Assembly: GCF_002003265.1 (NCBI RefSeq)
Contig: NZ_CP019687.1
Span: forward strand, 3,787,501 to 3,851,500
Length of the DNA: 64,000 nt
Source: Paenibacillus larvae subsp. larvae
GTDB taxonomy: Bacteria > Bacillota > Bacilli > Paenibacillales > NBRC-103111
Direction of reading: 5' to 3'
Position 1 is the first letter of the stretch; each line of letters starts with the position of its first letter. Positions 43,399-52,579 of the stretch are shown here, piece by piece. A model generated the notes under the pieces. The model made no database searches and had not been told where the DNA came from. It saw only the letters and a program-made list of their open reading frames with translations. The translations under genes and the position numbers were made by a program.

Positions 43399-43462
43399 CC
43401 CCTCCAGGTCGAGTGTAACATCCTTCTGTACACCTTTTACTTAAAAAGGAGGGGCATTTTTT
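43399..43462 (+). terminator. Terminator after the DUF2178-like gene
   Basis: CCCCTCC (43399-43405) and GGAGGGG (43448-43454), T6 after CA. Confidence 0.65.
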
Positions 43463-43538
43463 AAAATAAAAAAAGTCCAGTTCCTATGAACAGAACTCTT
43501 TTGAAAAACTAAATAGTAGTTTTAAAATTACCATAACC

Positions 43539-44196
43539 TTATTTTTGAGGATCTATACTTGTAGGTACACTTGGCCAAACAAGTGTAATATAAATTCCAT
43601 ACCCCCAATCGTTATCATTGAGTATTTCGGCTCCCTTGTTGTATAGAAAATAACCTGCGGTTGCTATGCCTTCAATGATTCTTCCTGGGGCACCGGGCAT
43701 TTAGTAAGTATCAGTCCTATACATTCCCATTAGCACCCGATTTTAGAGAACGAACTATAGATTGTGTATCACTATGATTAAAATACAACATATAGCCCCA
43801 CCAAAAAATAAAATAATCGGTTGTATTGAGAGCGACGGTAGGGTTGCTCCTATCTGTTTGGCCGTTGTAGGTAACGGATAAATCAGAATGAATGATTGCG
43901 TTTCCATTTCTAACATCTTCATTGAGTAAATTCATCCAGGAGCTAATAGAATGAATAATTTCATCAGGTACAGATACATTTTTCTTATAGCTTTCATCCA
44001 ATAATAATGTGCCATCTGTTTGTAAATGTACATAAGGCTCCAGTTTCTTGCTGTATTGATAGACTATGTTATTTTCAAATAATGTGTCTGTTGATTGTTC
44101 TAAGTTTTCAGCAGTAGAAGCCAAGGAAGTGGTTGGGACTATTACTCCAGTAAGCAGGGAAGCAGAAAGAGCAATAACACACAGGCTCTTTTTCAT
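43539..44196 (-). pseudogene. Frameshifted copy of a secreted protein
   Basis: Close paralogue of the intact gene at 48936. The first 155 residues (signal peptide, VHLQTDGTLLLDESYKKNV, HSDLSVTYNGQTDR, FIFWWGYMLYFNHSDTQ) are open. After GANG the alignment needs at least two frame changes and a small deletion to continue into PGRIIEGIATAGYFLYNKGAE and ends DPQK with a TAA at 43539. AGGAGAGG ribosome binding site kept. It is followed (in its own direction upstream) by the relics of a DUF418 gene, just as the intact copy is. Confidence 0.85.
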
Positions 44197-44330
44197 AGAA
44201 ATCCTCTCCTTAAATAATTAATAAAATACAATTACCATTATAAGTCAATTGGAAATATGTAAACGAAAAAAATGATTTGAGGAAATATTGTATACCTACT
44301 TTGTGCGTTATGGTCGATTATACTGATTTT

Positions 44331-44443
44331 CCTAGGGTATCCATAAGTAAACAAACCCAGGCCTATTTTACGGAATTAAATTGGAAATGATGTTATATCA
44401 AGCCATCCGAAATGTGGTCTTTTCCTGTTGTTGGTCTAAGCAA
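44331..44443 (-). pseudogene. Internally deleted DUF418 gene remnant
   Basis: The start (AAAGGAGATATT, TTG, then L-R-P-T-T-G-K-D) matches the start of the DUF418 gene at 50886, and the end (CCAATTTAATTCCGT... to TTACTTATGG) matches its last 20 codons. About 1.1 kb in between is missing. It therefore carries both ends of a second DUF418 copy in the same orientation next to the secreted-protein pseudogene. Confidence 0.75.
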
Positions 44444-44507
44444 AAATATCTCCTTTTTTAGTGGGGACGATCGATAAACGACTTATTGGAAATGGTGGTG
44501 TGTCTTT

Positions 44508-44702
44508 TTGAAGAACAGGGTGAGAGAGTTGCGTGAAGAGAGGGGGATATCACAAGAGAAACTGGCACAAATATTAGGGGTTTCACGCCAATCAATCATA
44601 TCTATTGAGAACGGCAGATATAATCCGTCACTCATTTTGGCTTATCAAATACCTAAGTACTTTAATAAAAGCATTGAATATGTATTTTTTTGGGAGGAAT
44701 AA
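44508..44702 (+). CDS. XRE-family helix-turn-helix regulator, copy 2
   Basis: 64 residues: RVRELREERGISQEKLAQILGVSRQSIISIENGRYNPSLILAYQIPKYFNKSIEYVF, a complete Cro/C1-type domain of the small YgzD-like class that usually controls a neighbouring membrane protein gene. It starts with TTG. The following membrane gene is only a 26-codon stub, so its normal target at this site is gone; it could still act on the promoter at 42723. Confidence 0.85.
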   Translation: MKNRVRELREERGISQEKLAQILGVSRQSIISIENGRYNPSLILAYQIPKYFNKSIEYVFFWEE

Positions 44703-44705
44703 ATT

Positions 44706-44786
44706 ATGCAGAAAACGAAAGGAGACATTTTCCATTTGGCAGTCGGCATCATCATTACCCTATTTGGAATTATAGATATCATTTAA
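44706..44786 (+). pseudogene. Stub of the DUF2178-like membrane gene
   Basis: The first 23 codons are almost identical to the intact gene at 42971 (MQKTKGDIFHLAVGIIITLF), then homology ends abruptly after ATAGATATC and the frame stops. Sequence after the break (to about 44899) is unrelated and encodes nothing recognised. Confidence 0.8.
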
Positions 44787-44928
44787 CAAAGAAAGTATGG
44801 AAACAAATTCTTGCCAACTGCATCTCTCCCACACTGGGACTGTCTACTTATCATGTAATTATAGGTAATTATTTTGAATACATCGAGAATGATTATTAAT
44901 ATCCATACTGCAAACAAGTTAAACCAGC

Positions 44929-44970
44929 CTTAATCCGGGTGAAAGTTCGAACTAAGGCTTTATAATAGAT
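44929..44970 (+). terminator. Weak terminator-like hairpin
   Basis: AGCCTTA and TAAGGCT enclose a 20-nt loop, then TTATAATAG. Moderate. Confidence 0.35.
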
Positions 44971-44982
44971 GTTATTTTATTT

Positions 44983-45002
44983 CTGTCTACTTGACGGGGG
45001 TA
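44983..45002 (+). repeat. Relic of an IS end
   Basis: CTGTCTACTTGACGGGGGTA is the exact inverse of 51653-51672 in the terminal inverted repeat of the IS3-family element. Nothing else of the IS is present here, so it marks a past insertion or recombination. Confidence 0.6.
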
Positions 45003-45102
45003 CTTCAATAACTTTTAGGACAGCCACTTTTTAAAGTGACATTCTTGCAGGTCACAGTCACCGTTCTCCGGTGGGCTTTCCTTTGTATTTGTCTCATCGA
45101 AT

Positions 45103-45805
45103 TCACCGATACTCAGTATACCGTGGAAAAAGAATATTATTCTCTAAATGCACATGCTCAAAAGTCATAGATTCCAATTCCTCTAGACGGTGGTAAGTGA
45201 TCTGGTAAGTCGTGCAGGCGCCTTCAGGTAATGTAAAGTCGGAAGTTACGCGGCGGATTTCTTTAAGCAAGTGGCCCGCTTCATCATTGCTCTTTCTCCA
45301 GTTCCCTGATCGTGTCAGCAAGCAGGTTTCTACTTTCTTCCGACGGTTTATTTTCGTAGGCTTGAATCTGTGGAAAAGAAATAGTCTCCTCCTTAAGGGT
45401 ATGCTGCTCCAGTTCGGTTCGTAAAGCACGAAATAAACGGAAAACTTCCTGCAGATGAACATGATTTTCTCCGTGAACATGAAACACCTTGGTTACATAA
45501 GTATCTAACTGGGGAAGCTCCTCGCGCAAGTAAGCGTGGTGTTTGTCCACAATTAAATCAATAAGGTCAGTAGAAGACAGATGTGCAGGATCAGGCGTAC
45601 CGGACCGATTTTCAACGTTCTTCATCTGAAGGTGCTGGATATCACGTAGAAGGTCATTAACATCCAATCCATGCTGTTTTGCTACTTCCTCCAAAGGCTT
45701 GTTTCCTCCACAGCAAAAGTCAATTTTATGGGTTTTAAAATAATCACTTGCTTTGGGAAACTGTATGACAATGTCTCGGATTTTGCTTTGAGCAGTAAAG
45801 GTCAT
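45103..45805 (-). pseudogene. Frameshifted Ric/ScdA iron-sulfur repair gene
   Basis: The N-terminal ScdA domain with DFCCGGNKPLEEVAKQHGLDV is followed by hemerythrin-like H-rich helices (DKHHAYLREELPQLDTYV, HGENHVHLQEVF, LRTELEQHTLKEE) that bind a di-iron centre. Near 45285 the frame shifts by one base; the continuation NDEAGHLLKEIRRVTSDF ... HVHLENNILFPRY completes the normal protein of about 234 residues. Ric repairs Fe-S clusters after NO or oxidative damage. AAAGGAGG ribosome binding site kept. Divergent from the flavodiiron gene. Confidence 0.88.
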
Positions 45806-45889
45806 TATAGGTCCTCCTTTATTTAATTCAAGTACAAGGCTATTATAATACGGTATTCTTGGTAAAAAGGTGATTAGGATCAATGCAAA

Positions 45890-46162
45890 TCAAACTATTA
45901 CAGTTTTTCGCTTGTGACTTCGTTTGTTTCGCCAAACCTTGGTAAATCTCGGATTTATTGCTCCTGTTCTTCCTGATAATACGTTTAGTGAATTTGTTCT
46001 TCTGATATTCTTGAACTTGAGAAGGTTATTTTTCGGATCAGATCTCACTCCGCTAAGGAACCATTTTGTTATTTCGTAAAATTTGATTTGAATCCTCTTT
46101 TTTTCCAGCAAGTAGGCGTAGAATTAGGGTGCCGTTAAAATGATCAGCAGGAGGTTATTCCA
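45890..46162. other. Divergent intergenic region between ric and flavodiiron genes
   Basis: About 270 bases; no clear SigA promoter or Fnr-type palindrome found by eye, although joint control by the nearby Crp/Fnr regulator would be expected. Confidence 0.4.
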
Positions 46163-47395
46163 GTGCAAACTGAAATTAAGTTGTCCAAAGATATTTACTG
46201 GGTAGGAAAGATTGATTGCCGCGAGGTTCCCTTCCACCGTCTTCTTTTAACAAAAGGTACAACCTATAATTCGTATTTGCTTAAAACCAGCAAACCAACG
46301 GTAATTGATACGGTAGACATAGAGTTTGGAAGAGAGTTCGCTGAAAAAATATCCGAATGAATAGATCCGCTTGATATCCAATATATTGTCATTAACCATA
46401 CCGAACCTGATCATTCAGGTGGTCTGGCGGCACTGGCCTCAAAGGCAACCAATGCCACGATTGTCTGTACGGAAATTGCTGTACCGGAAATTCAACAAAT
46501 GTACAAGCTTCACCACCGCAATTATCTTGTGGTCAAAGATGGAGACCAGCTTGATATTGGAGGCAAGACGCTTCTCTTCAAAGAAACTCCTTATCTACAC
46601 ACAGAAGAAACAATGATTACTTACTGTATAGAGGATAAAATATTGTTTCCCTGCGATATTTTCAGCACACACGTAGCCGTGGAACATTTCTTTGCAGATG
46701 AAGCGGGATATGATATCACCGGGGATTTCATCGGATATTACCGAGCAATTATCCATCCGGACAGAAGATATGTCCGGACACTTTTGGAAGCTATCCGGGA
46801 TTTAGAGATCGAAACCATTGCCCCTTCCCATGGTTTTATACTACGGCGTGATATTGCCAAATACATCGGCTTGTATGCTGAACTCAGTGCGGATACAAAG
46901 GACGACAAGAAAGTAACCATTGTATATGGAACGCTTAGAAATAATACCAAAAAAATGGCCCATATCCTGAGAGATTGTTTTCAAGAAAACAATATCAGTG
47001 TGGATTTGTGGGATGTAGATAAGAATGACGAGACTCAAATCTTAACCAGCATCGGGGCTGCTGATGCCGTCTTTATTGGCAGCTCAACTAAATATGCAGA
47101 TATGGCCGGTAAATTGGAGATCTTTTTGCAGAAGATGCAGAACATGGAACTGGAAGGGAAGCTTGCAGCAGCATTTGGCTCTTACGGTTGGAGCGGCGAA
47201 GCCATTGAAGTAGTTCAGGATTATTTGAATAAGACGAATATGACTGTGCTAAGCACCTCAAACGTAATCAAGTCAACCGGAATGACCCATGTGGAATTCC
47301 CTGTGCGTGTACGCTTTTCACCAAAAGAGGAAGACAAAATCAAAAAAATCAAAAATGCTGCCGAATTCGTCTCAGACCTGCTGCTTAGTATTTAA
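46163..47395 (+). pseudogene. Flavodiiron protein (A-type flavoprotein) gene with in-frame TGA
   Basis: A frame of about 410 codons interrupted once, by TGA at 46358-46360 (codon 66), with perfect in-frame homology on both sides. The metallo-beta-lactamase-like di-iron domain has ligands in NHTEPDHSG, PYLH, FPCD and PSHG. The flavodoxin domain starts TIVYGTLRNNTKKMA and has GSYGWSGEA. Such enzymes reduce NO or O2, usually with rubredoxin as donor. GTG start with CAGGAGG. A TGG-to-TGA change is the simplest explanation. No product of full length is expected unless the stop is read through. Confidence 0.88.
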
Positions 47396-47581
47396 CGAAA
47401 TCAGGAGAGGAACTCTCTTTGCGGAGCTATTGTATTCGAAAACGCTGCTGCTTCCTTACCGTATAAAGCCGCTATTGAACAAAAAATGAATCTCGAAAAA
47501 ATAGATTATGCAACCTGCAGTATAGAGGAAGTAATGAACGAAGTCACAAGAAACTGCAATAACCCCGCCATAAATTTATGA
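47396..47581 (+). pseudogene. Small unrecognised ORF remnant after the flavodiiron gene
   Basis: From 47420 to TGA 47581 the frame encodes 53 residues (CGAIVFENAAASLPYKAAIE ... and IDYATCSIEEVMNEV) with coding character but no start codon; it is in frame with the flavodiiron stop. A CAGGAGAGG sequence lies just upstream, so it may be a small gene with a damaged start. I do not recognise the family. Confidence 0.4.
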
Positions 47582-47718
47582 CAAGAAATCAATTTTATAA
47601 AACAACGGGCGAGCATTTACGAGAAGACGTAAATGACTGCGATCCAGATTTATCTATATCTTGTACCCGTTCATATGGGAATCTAAGTTTTGAAATTAAT
47701 TCATAAGGAGAAAAAATT

Positions 47719-47882
47719 ATGAAAAATATATATGTCAGCCTTGCGGGTATATTTATGATCCGAAGATTGGTGATCCTGATGAAGATATTTTACCCGGTAC
47801 AGCTTTTGAGGATCTTCCCGAGGATTGGGTTTGTCCGGTCTGTGGTGAAGACAAAAGCCAATTTGCACCTATTGAAGGTTAA
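47719..47882 (+). pseudogene. Frameshifted rubredoxin gene
   Basis: After ATG AAA the sequence reads in the +1 frame as [12 protein letters not shown] ... [17 protein letters not shown], a complete rubredoxin (about 54 residues) with both CxxC iron knuckles. One A is missing from the A-run next to the start codon. AAGGAGAAAA ribosome binding site kept. Rubredoxin would be the electron donor for the flavodiiron protein. Confidence 0.85.
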
Positions 47883-47953
47883 CAGTAATGAAATGTTGTG
47901 CAGTCCTAAAGCATGATTGCACATGAGCAGAAAGAGTGAAAGGAGTGGATAAG

Positions 47954-48661
47954 ATGACAGAAATTTCTTGCCAATACGCCGAGGAACTGTGTACTCGCAA
48001 AGTACCTATTTTCGCCTCTCTTTCTGAGGAGGATTTGGCCAAAGTTAGCGTGATGATTAAACACAGAAAGTATGAGAAAGGGGAAGCGCTGATTCTGGAG
48101 GAACAACCTTCGGACACATTATTCATTATTAAGCAAGGCCATGTCAAACTGTTGAAAACAACGCCTCAAGGAAAAGAACAAATCCTGCATATACTGTCTA
48201 ATGAAGATTTTTTTGGTGAGTTGAATATCTTCAGCAGTGATGAATTAAGTAATTTTAGTGCCTATGCACTGAAAAAGACTGAAATTTGCATGTTCACCAA
48301 AGAAGATATGGAACATCTTGTCCGAAACAACCCTGACATTTCGTTAAAGCTGCTCAAAACGGTTACGAAAAGATTGGCGCACGCGGAAAACCTGGCCCAA
48401 AGTCTGGCGACAAAGGATCCTGAAATACGTATTGTCCATATGATCCTGGAACTCGTGGATAAATACGGAAAAACAGTCCAGGGACAGATTAAGGTTGAGC
48501 TCCCTCTTTCACGCGAAGAATTGGCCAACTATGTCGGAGTTACGCGGGAAACCATCAGCCGCAAATTCAGCAAGTTTGAACGACTAGGTATGATTGAAAT
48601 CAAAGGCACCCGGGAAATCACGATACGAAATATGCAAAAGCTAAACGAATATATTGATTAA
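47954..48661 (+). CDS. Crp/Fnr-family transcriptional regulator
   Basis: 235 residues. A cyclic-nucleotide-binding-like beta-barrel (VPIFASLSEEDLAKV ... KGEALILEEQPSDTLFIIKQGHVKLLK ... FFGELNIF) precedes a long dimer helix and a Crp-type helix-turn-helix (LSREELANYVGVTRETISRKFSKFERLGMI). Cys6 and Cys14 near the N-terminus are the only cysteines in that part, too few for an Fnr [4Fe-4S] cluster but possible thiol or haem ligands. The start is set by AAAGGAGTGG. Its neighbours suggest control of NO/O2 defence genes. It is the only intact gene of that group. Confidence 0.9.
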   Translation: MTEISCQYAEELCTRKVPIFASLSEEDLAKVSVMIKHRKYEKGEALILEEQPSDTLFIIKQGHVKLLKTTPQGKEQILHILSNEDFFGELNIFSSDELSNFSAYALKKTEICMFTKEDMEHLVRNNPDISLKLLKTVTKRLAHAENLAQSLATKDPEIRIVHMILELVDKYGKTVQGQIKVELPLSREELANYVGVTRETISRKFSKFERLGMIEIKGTREITIRNMQKLNEYID

Positions 48662-48683
48662 GTCTGAATTACGACCCGCAGAA

Positions 48684-48795
48684 GGACACTTAAAAAAGTG
48701 TCCCTCTTAGAGGGTCCTGCAAAAGTACCTGGTTGTTTTTCCCAAACAAAATCCCGTTTTTAGCGTATGAAAAGGTTTTAATGGGATTTTTGTTA
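48684..48795 (+). terminator. Two hairpins after the Crp/Fnr gene
   Basis: GGACACTT/AAGTGTCC (48684-48703) without a good T-tract, and AAAATCCC (48748-48755) with GGGATTTT (48783-48790) plus T-rich sequence. The second is the likelier terminator. Confidence 0.55.
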
Positions 48796-48935
48796 TTTTT
48801 TTGCCGATTTCACAAGGTCAATCACAGGTCCGCAGATAAAAAGTGGCTCTTGCGGGTCATATGTTTTATTCAGAGTACGGTAAGGGAGCGTGAAAAGACA
48901 ATGGGAGATTAAATCGTACATTATTCATCGCATGC

Positions 48936-49589
48936 TTACTTTTGAGAATATATGCTTCCAGGTGTACCTTGTAAAGGAAGTGAAATATAAATTCCATTTC
49001 CCCAATCAAGAGTACGAAGTTGTTTGGCTCCCATATTGTATAAAAAGCTGCCAGCCGAAGCTATAATATTTTCTGGGGCACCGTGCAGCAGTCTGGAAAT
49101 GATTACTCCTACAGTTTGTCCATTAGCGCCGGCATCTAAAGCACGGGCTATATATTGAGTATCGCTATGACTGAAATAGAGCATACAGCCCCACCAAAAG
49201 ATAGAATAATGGGTTGTATTAAGAGCAACGGCAGATTTAACCCTATCTGTTTGGCCGTTGTAGGTAACGGATAAATCAGAATGAATGACGGCATCTCCAT
49301 TTTTAACATCTTGATTAAGTAAATTCATCCAAAAGCTAATAGAATGAATAACTGCGTTCGGTACATAGACATTTTTCTTGTAGCTTTCATCCAGTAACAA
49401 TGTGCCATCTGATTGCAAATGTACATAAGGCTCCAGTTTCTTGCTGTATGGATAGACTATGTTACTGTCAGATACTATGTTGGTTGATTGTTCTGAGTTG
49501 GCGGGAGTAGAAGCCAGGGAAGCGGTTGGGGCCATTATTCCGGCGAACAGGGAAGCGGAAAGAGCGATAACAAAAAAATTTTTTTTCAT
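48936..49589 (-). CDS. Secreted protein of unknown function, intact copy
   Basis: 217 residues. The signal peptide is MKKNFFVIALSASLFAGIMA...SLA. The mature protein has VHLQSDGTLLLDESYKKNV, HSDLSVTYNGQTDR, FWWGCMLYFSHSDTQ, a hydrophobic glycine/alanine-rich segment (from VGVIISRLLHGAP to AGSFLYNMGA) and a C-terminus DWGNGIYISLPLQGTPGSIYSQ. Proteins with this layout are common in Bacillus and Paenibacillus but have no assigned role. AGGAGAGG ribosome binding site. It is followed upstream by a DUF418 membrane gene in the same direction, a pairing that is repeated in the degraded copy at 43539-44443. Confidence 0.75.
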   Translation of the reverse strand: MKKNFFVIALSASLFAGIMAPTASLASTPANSEQSTNIVSDSNIVYPYSKKLEPYVHLQSDGTLLLDESYKKNVYVPNAVIHSISFWMNLLNQDVKNGDAVIHSDLSVTYNGQTDRVKSAVALNTTHYSIFWWGCMLYFSHSDTQYIARALDAGANGQTVGVIISRLLHGAPENIIASAGSFLYNMGAKQLRTLDWGNGIYISLPLQGTPGSIYSQK

Positions 49590-49704
49590 AGAAATTCCTC
49601 TCCTATTATAAATTTATAAAATACAATTACCATTATAAACCAATTTTAGTAACATTTAAATAGTATAATTTAAATTTATAATCAAGAAAAATGCAGGCCG
49701 CCAT

Positions 49705-50886
49705 TTATCCCGATTTTTTCAGCGGCTGAAGTTGACCATAGGTAAAACAACGCCAGGCCCATTCGGCGGGGCCGAACCGGAAATGACAAAGCCACCAATT
49801 GGACAGAGTTATTTGAATAACCGTCAGGAACACGCTGATCAGTACTCCTTGCCGCAAACCAATTTTCCTGTACAGGTGGCCGGGGACAAAGAGTGAAACG
49901 CTGATAACCGTATGCAGCAGATAATTCGTGAGAGCCATCTGACCATAGGCAGACAAAGGCTTTAACCAGCGTTTCACACCAGAGTTTTGCAGAAGCAGGA
50001 TGAGCGTCACGATGTACCCTATCCCCAAAGTAAACCCGCTCACTGTTACAAAAGTTTGATTATATAGGGCAGCATGTTCCCCAGCCGCATATAAAAGAAT
50101 TATGGCAGTTAAGGAAGGGAGAGAAAGGGCGGCCATCCATATTTGAATTCGGTGAAGCGGCTGACGATAGGAAGCTGCATTGGAGAAAAGTCCGATTTTC
50201 CCCGCATAAAGTCCCAGCAAAAATAACCCCAGAATATTGGGGATTACAACTAACTGATTGACGAATGAATCCAAAACTTCGTATTGAAACCGCCATTTTA
50301 CCCACTCCCAGAGTGAAAGCTGCTGAAACGCGCGGATGGTTTGCTCGGCTTTCTCCGGATCAAATGCACGCATAAGCTCAGGATCTGTCTTACCCGACGA
50401 TGGCTGCATAGTCCATGCCATAAGGCTTGGAAGAATGACAAAAACAATGAGGAATACCCCGATTAGGACGAACCCCCAATTTCGTATTTCGTATGGTTCC
50501 TTCCGGAAAAAAGGGACAGCCAAAAAACCGCTAACCGCATAGATAGCCAGAATATCCCCTTTCCAGAAAAAAATAAGATGGACCAGCCCGATCAGAAGCA
50601 GTCCGGTAATTCTCTTTTTATATAAATTCAGGCTATACCCCTTAACCAATGCCCTGGAGACAAATAAATAAAAACCTACCCCGAACAAAAAAGAAAATAT
50701 AGTATAAAATTTGGCCTGCACAAACAAATCAAATATTAGCCGGATCACACGGTCAGCTCCTGTATAAGTCTGATATTCAGCTCCACTGAACAGGGGCATA
50801 TTCACGAGCAGAATCCCGATTAGGGCGAAGCCGCGAATATAGTCAAGATCCGCAATGCGTTCTTTTCCGGCTGTTGGTTTAAGCAA
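49705..50886 (-). CDS. DUF418/YeiB-like membrane protein
   Basis: 393 residues from TTG 50886, with about nine membrane helices. RIADLDYIRGFALIGILLVNM at the start and the C-terminal DUF418 domain (LSAYGQMALTNYLLHTVISVSLF ... CHFRFGPAEWAWRCFTYGQ) are diagnostic. Function is unknown; relatives resemble acyltransferase-like membrane proteins. The TTG start has AAGGAGGAG at proper distance, and the same start and ribosome binding site are preserved in the deleted copy at 44443, which supports it. Runs in the same direction as the secreted-protein gene, with about 115 bases between. Confidence 0.85.
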   Translation of the reverse strand: MLKPTAGKERIADLDYIRGFALIGILLVNMPLFSGAEYQTYTGADRVIRLIFDLFVQAKFYTIFSFLFGVGFYLFVSRALVKGYSLNLYKKRITGLLLIGLVHLIFFWKGDILAIYAVSGFLAVPFFRKEPYEIRNWGFVLIGVFLIVFVILPSLMAWTMQPSSGKTDPELMRAFDPEKAEQTIRAFQQLSLWEWVKWRFQYEVLDSFVNQLVVIPNILGLFLLGLYAGKIGLFSNAASYRQPLHRIQIWMAALSLPSLTAIILLYAAGEHAALYNQTFVTVSGFTLGIGYIVTLILLLQNSGVKRWLKPLSAYGQMALTNYLLHTVISVSLFVPGHLYRKIGLRQGVLISVFLTVIQITLSNWWLCHFRFGPAEWAWRCFTYGQLQPLKKSG

Positions 50887-51072
50887 AAATATCTCCTCCT
50901 TCGCCTGTCTCGATTTTATCGGATATGGAAATGAAAACAAACAGAGATTTGGCCAAACATAAGAATTAAATGCCTTTACGTATCGTTTTTCCTCCGGAAA
51001 GCAGGTTTTAACCGCTATATGGTTGGAAATAACTGGAAAAAGTTATATGGATGAGTGATGGAGGAGACCAGA

Positions 51073-51320
51073 TGCGTAATCCGGATACGAGAGAGGGGCA
51101 GCACAATCAGCTGCTTACTTTCAATTTTGACGAAAATATTGGTTTTTTGAGGGCTTTAGGTGTGGAACAAAGCTTTGATGTGATTCACAGGAAGTTGGGA
51201 TTCGCGGGGGTCAGATTCGGACTTTTTTTGTAGACGGTTTCGCCAAAGATGACATCATGATGATTTTGACAAACCGCCTATCCAAATTGCAGCGGGGAGA
51301 ACTTGTCTTGACGAATAGGA
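51073..51320 (+). pseudogene. Remnant of a GerA/SpoVAF-family spore germination gene
   Basis: After a GGAGGAG ribosome binding site and ATG, the frame reads NFDENIGFLRALGVEQSFDVIHRKLGFAG, then shifts and continues FFVDGFAKDDIMMILTNRLSKLQRGEL. This matches the N-terminal region of GerA-type/SpoVAF membrane proteins (typically about 490 residues); the rest is missing. Family call by pattern, moderate certainty. Confidence 0.55.
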
Positions 51321-51581
51321 AAAAAATCATTATATTAATAATAGTAATGATAATCATTCTCATCAGGGTTGAGCCGGTTGGTGCTTGAAAGAGATTATGC
51401 AGAAATCCTCTGGTCGAATATTATCTGGAATATGGCTGGCATATACTAGCGGTAAACCTGCTGGTTGATCAGCTTCATGATGTGTATGGAAAATAAAAAT
51501 AGAAAGAGACTGCACATCTTATATATTTTTAATCCTTTGAATATCCTCAAATATTCTCAAAGGGAAATCCCCGCCGGATAT
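51321..51581. other. Non-coding debris before the IS element
   Basis: No gene recognised; short meaningless frames only. Probably the decayed continuation of the spore-germination gene and its flank. Confidence 0.4.
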
Positions 51582-51690
51582 TGGTCAAGACCCCATTTTG
51601 TAGACATTGAAAAAAGACCCTGGGCGGCAAGCTGGCGTCGGTACTCTGATCTTACCCCCGTCAAGTAGACAGCATTAAAACTGATAGGTC

Positions 51691-52579
51691 CTAAGCAACC
51701 TTAGTACGGTATTCCACCGGACTAAAGTTGCTTAATTTTGCCTGGAACCTGTCGTAATTATAAAACCGTATGTATTTATCTATAGCGGTTTTGAGTGCCT
51801 CTTCAGATTCAAAAGATTGTATGTATAGACACTCTGATTTGAAATGCCCAAAAAAACTCTCCGTACAGGCGTTATCCAAACAGTTCCCTTTCGAGACATA
51901 CTTGTTTTCATCTTGTATTGTTTCAGAAGTTTGCTAAAATGCCTGGAAGTATACTGATACCCCTGGTCACTATGGAGGAGGACACCTTTTGTTTTACGTA
52001 CTTTTCGGGCTTTCTCCAATGTATCAATCACTAGTTGTAAGTCATTTCTGGTACTTAGGTGGAAAGCAATGATTTCGTTGTTGAATAGATCGCATATAGC
52101 GGACAGGTATAGGTTTTTCTGTTTATATGGAATGTAAGTAATATCGGTGACCCATTTTTCATTTGGCCGGGTTGCATGGAAATCTCGGTTTAATACATTA
52201 TCGGAAACCACACATACTTCTTTTTTTCATAATACCTTTTCTTTTTGCGAATCTGAGCTTGTATCCCCATTTGTTTCATTAAACGATAAACCCTTTTGTG
52301 GTTTACGTGTATACCATACGTCTTCTTCAACCAAATTCGCATCCGTGGATATCCTAAGATGCCACGTAGGCGTTGATGTCTTCTACTATCTTTTCCTTTA
52401 AGAATTGATCCTCCAGTTGTTTACAAGAAGACGTACCACGTCTTCGCTGCCATTTGTAAAACCCACTTCTGGATACATGAGCGATTTCACAAAGCATTAA
52501 GATACTATAACCCTTGAATGAGAGTTGATCCACCACGGCATATTGAGCGATTTTGCTTACGTTTTTCTTCCCCTCCTTT
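51691..52579 (-). pseudogene. IS3-family transposase orfB, multiply frameshifted
   Basis: Pieces in different frames together give the rve/DDE transposase: GYSILMLCEIAHVSRSGFYKW, then the catalytic Asp in WVTDITYI, the second Asp in LLHSDQGYQYTS, and the Glu in NACTESFFGHFKSE, ending NFSPVEYRTKVA. At least three frame changes (near 52385, 52205 and 51885) inactivate it. Confidence 0.88.

Noticed and set aside
46358-46360. Selenocysteine reading of the TGA in the flavodiiron gene
   Set aside because: Cys/Sec is not expected at this position of the family and no SECIS-like hairpin follows closely; a nonsense mutation is simpler.
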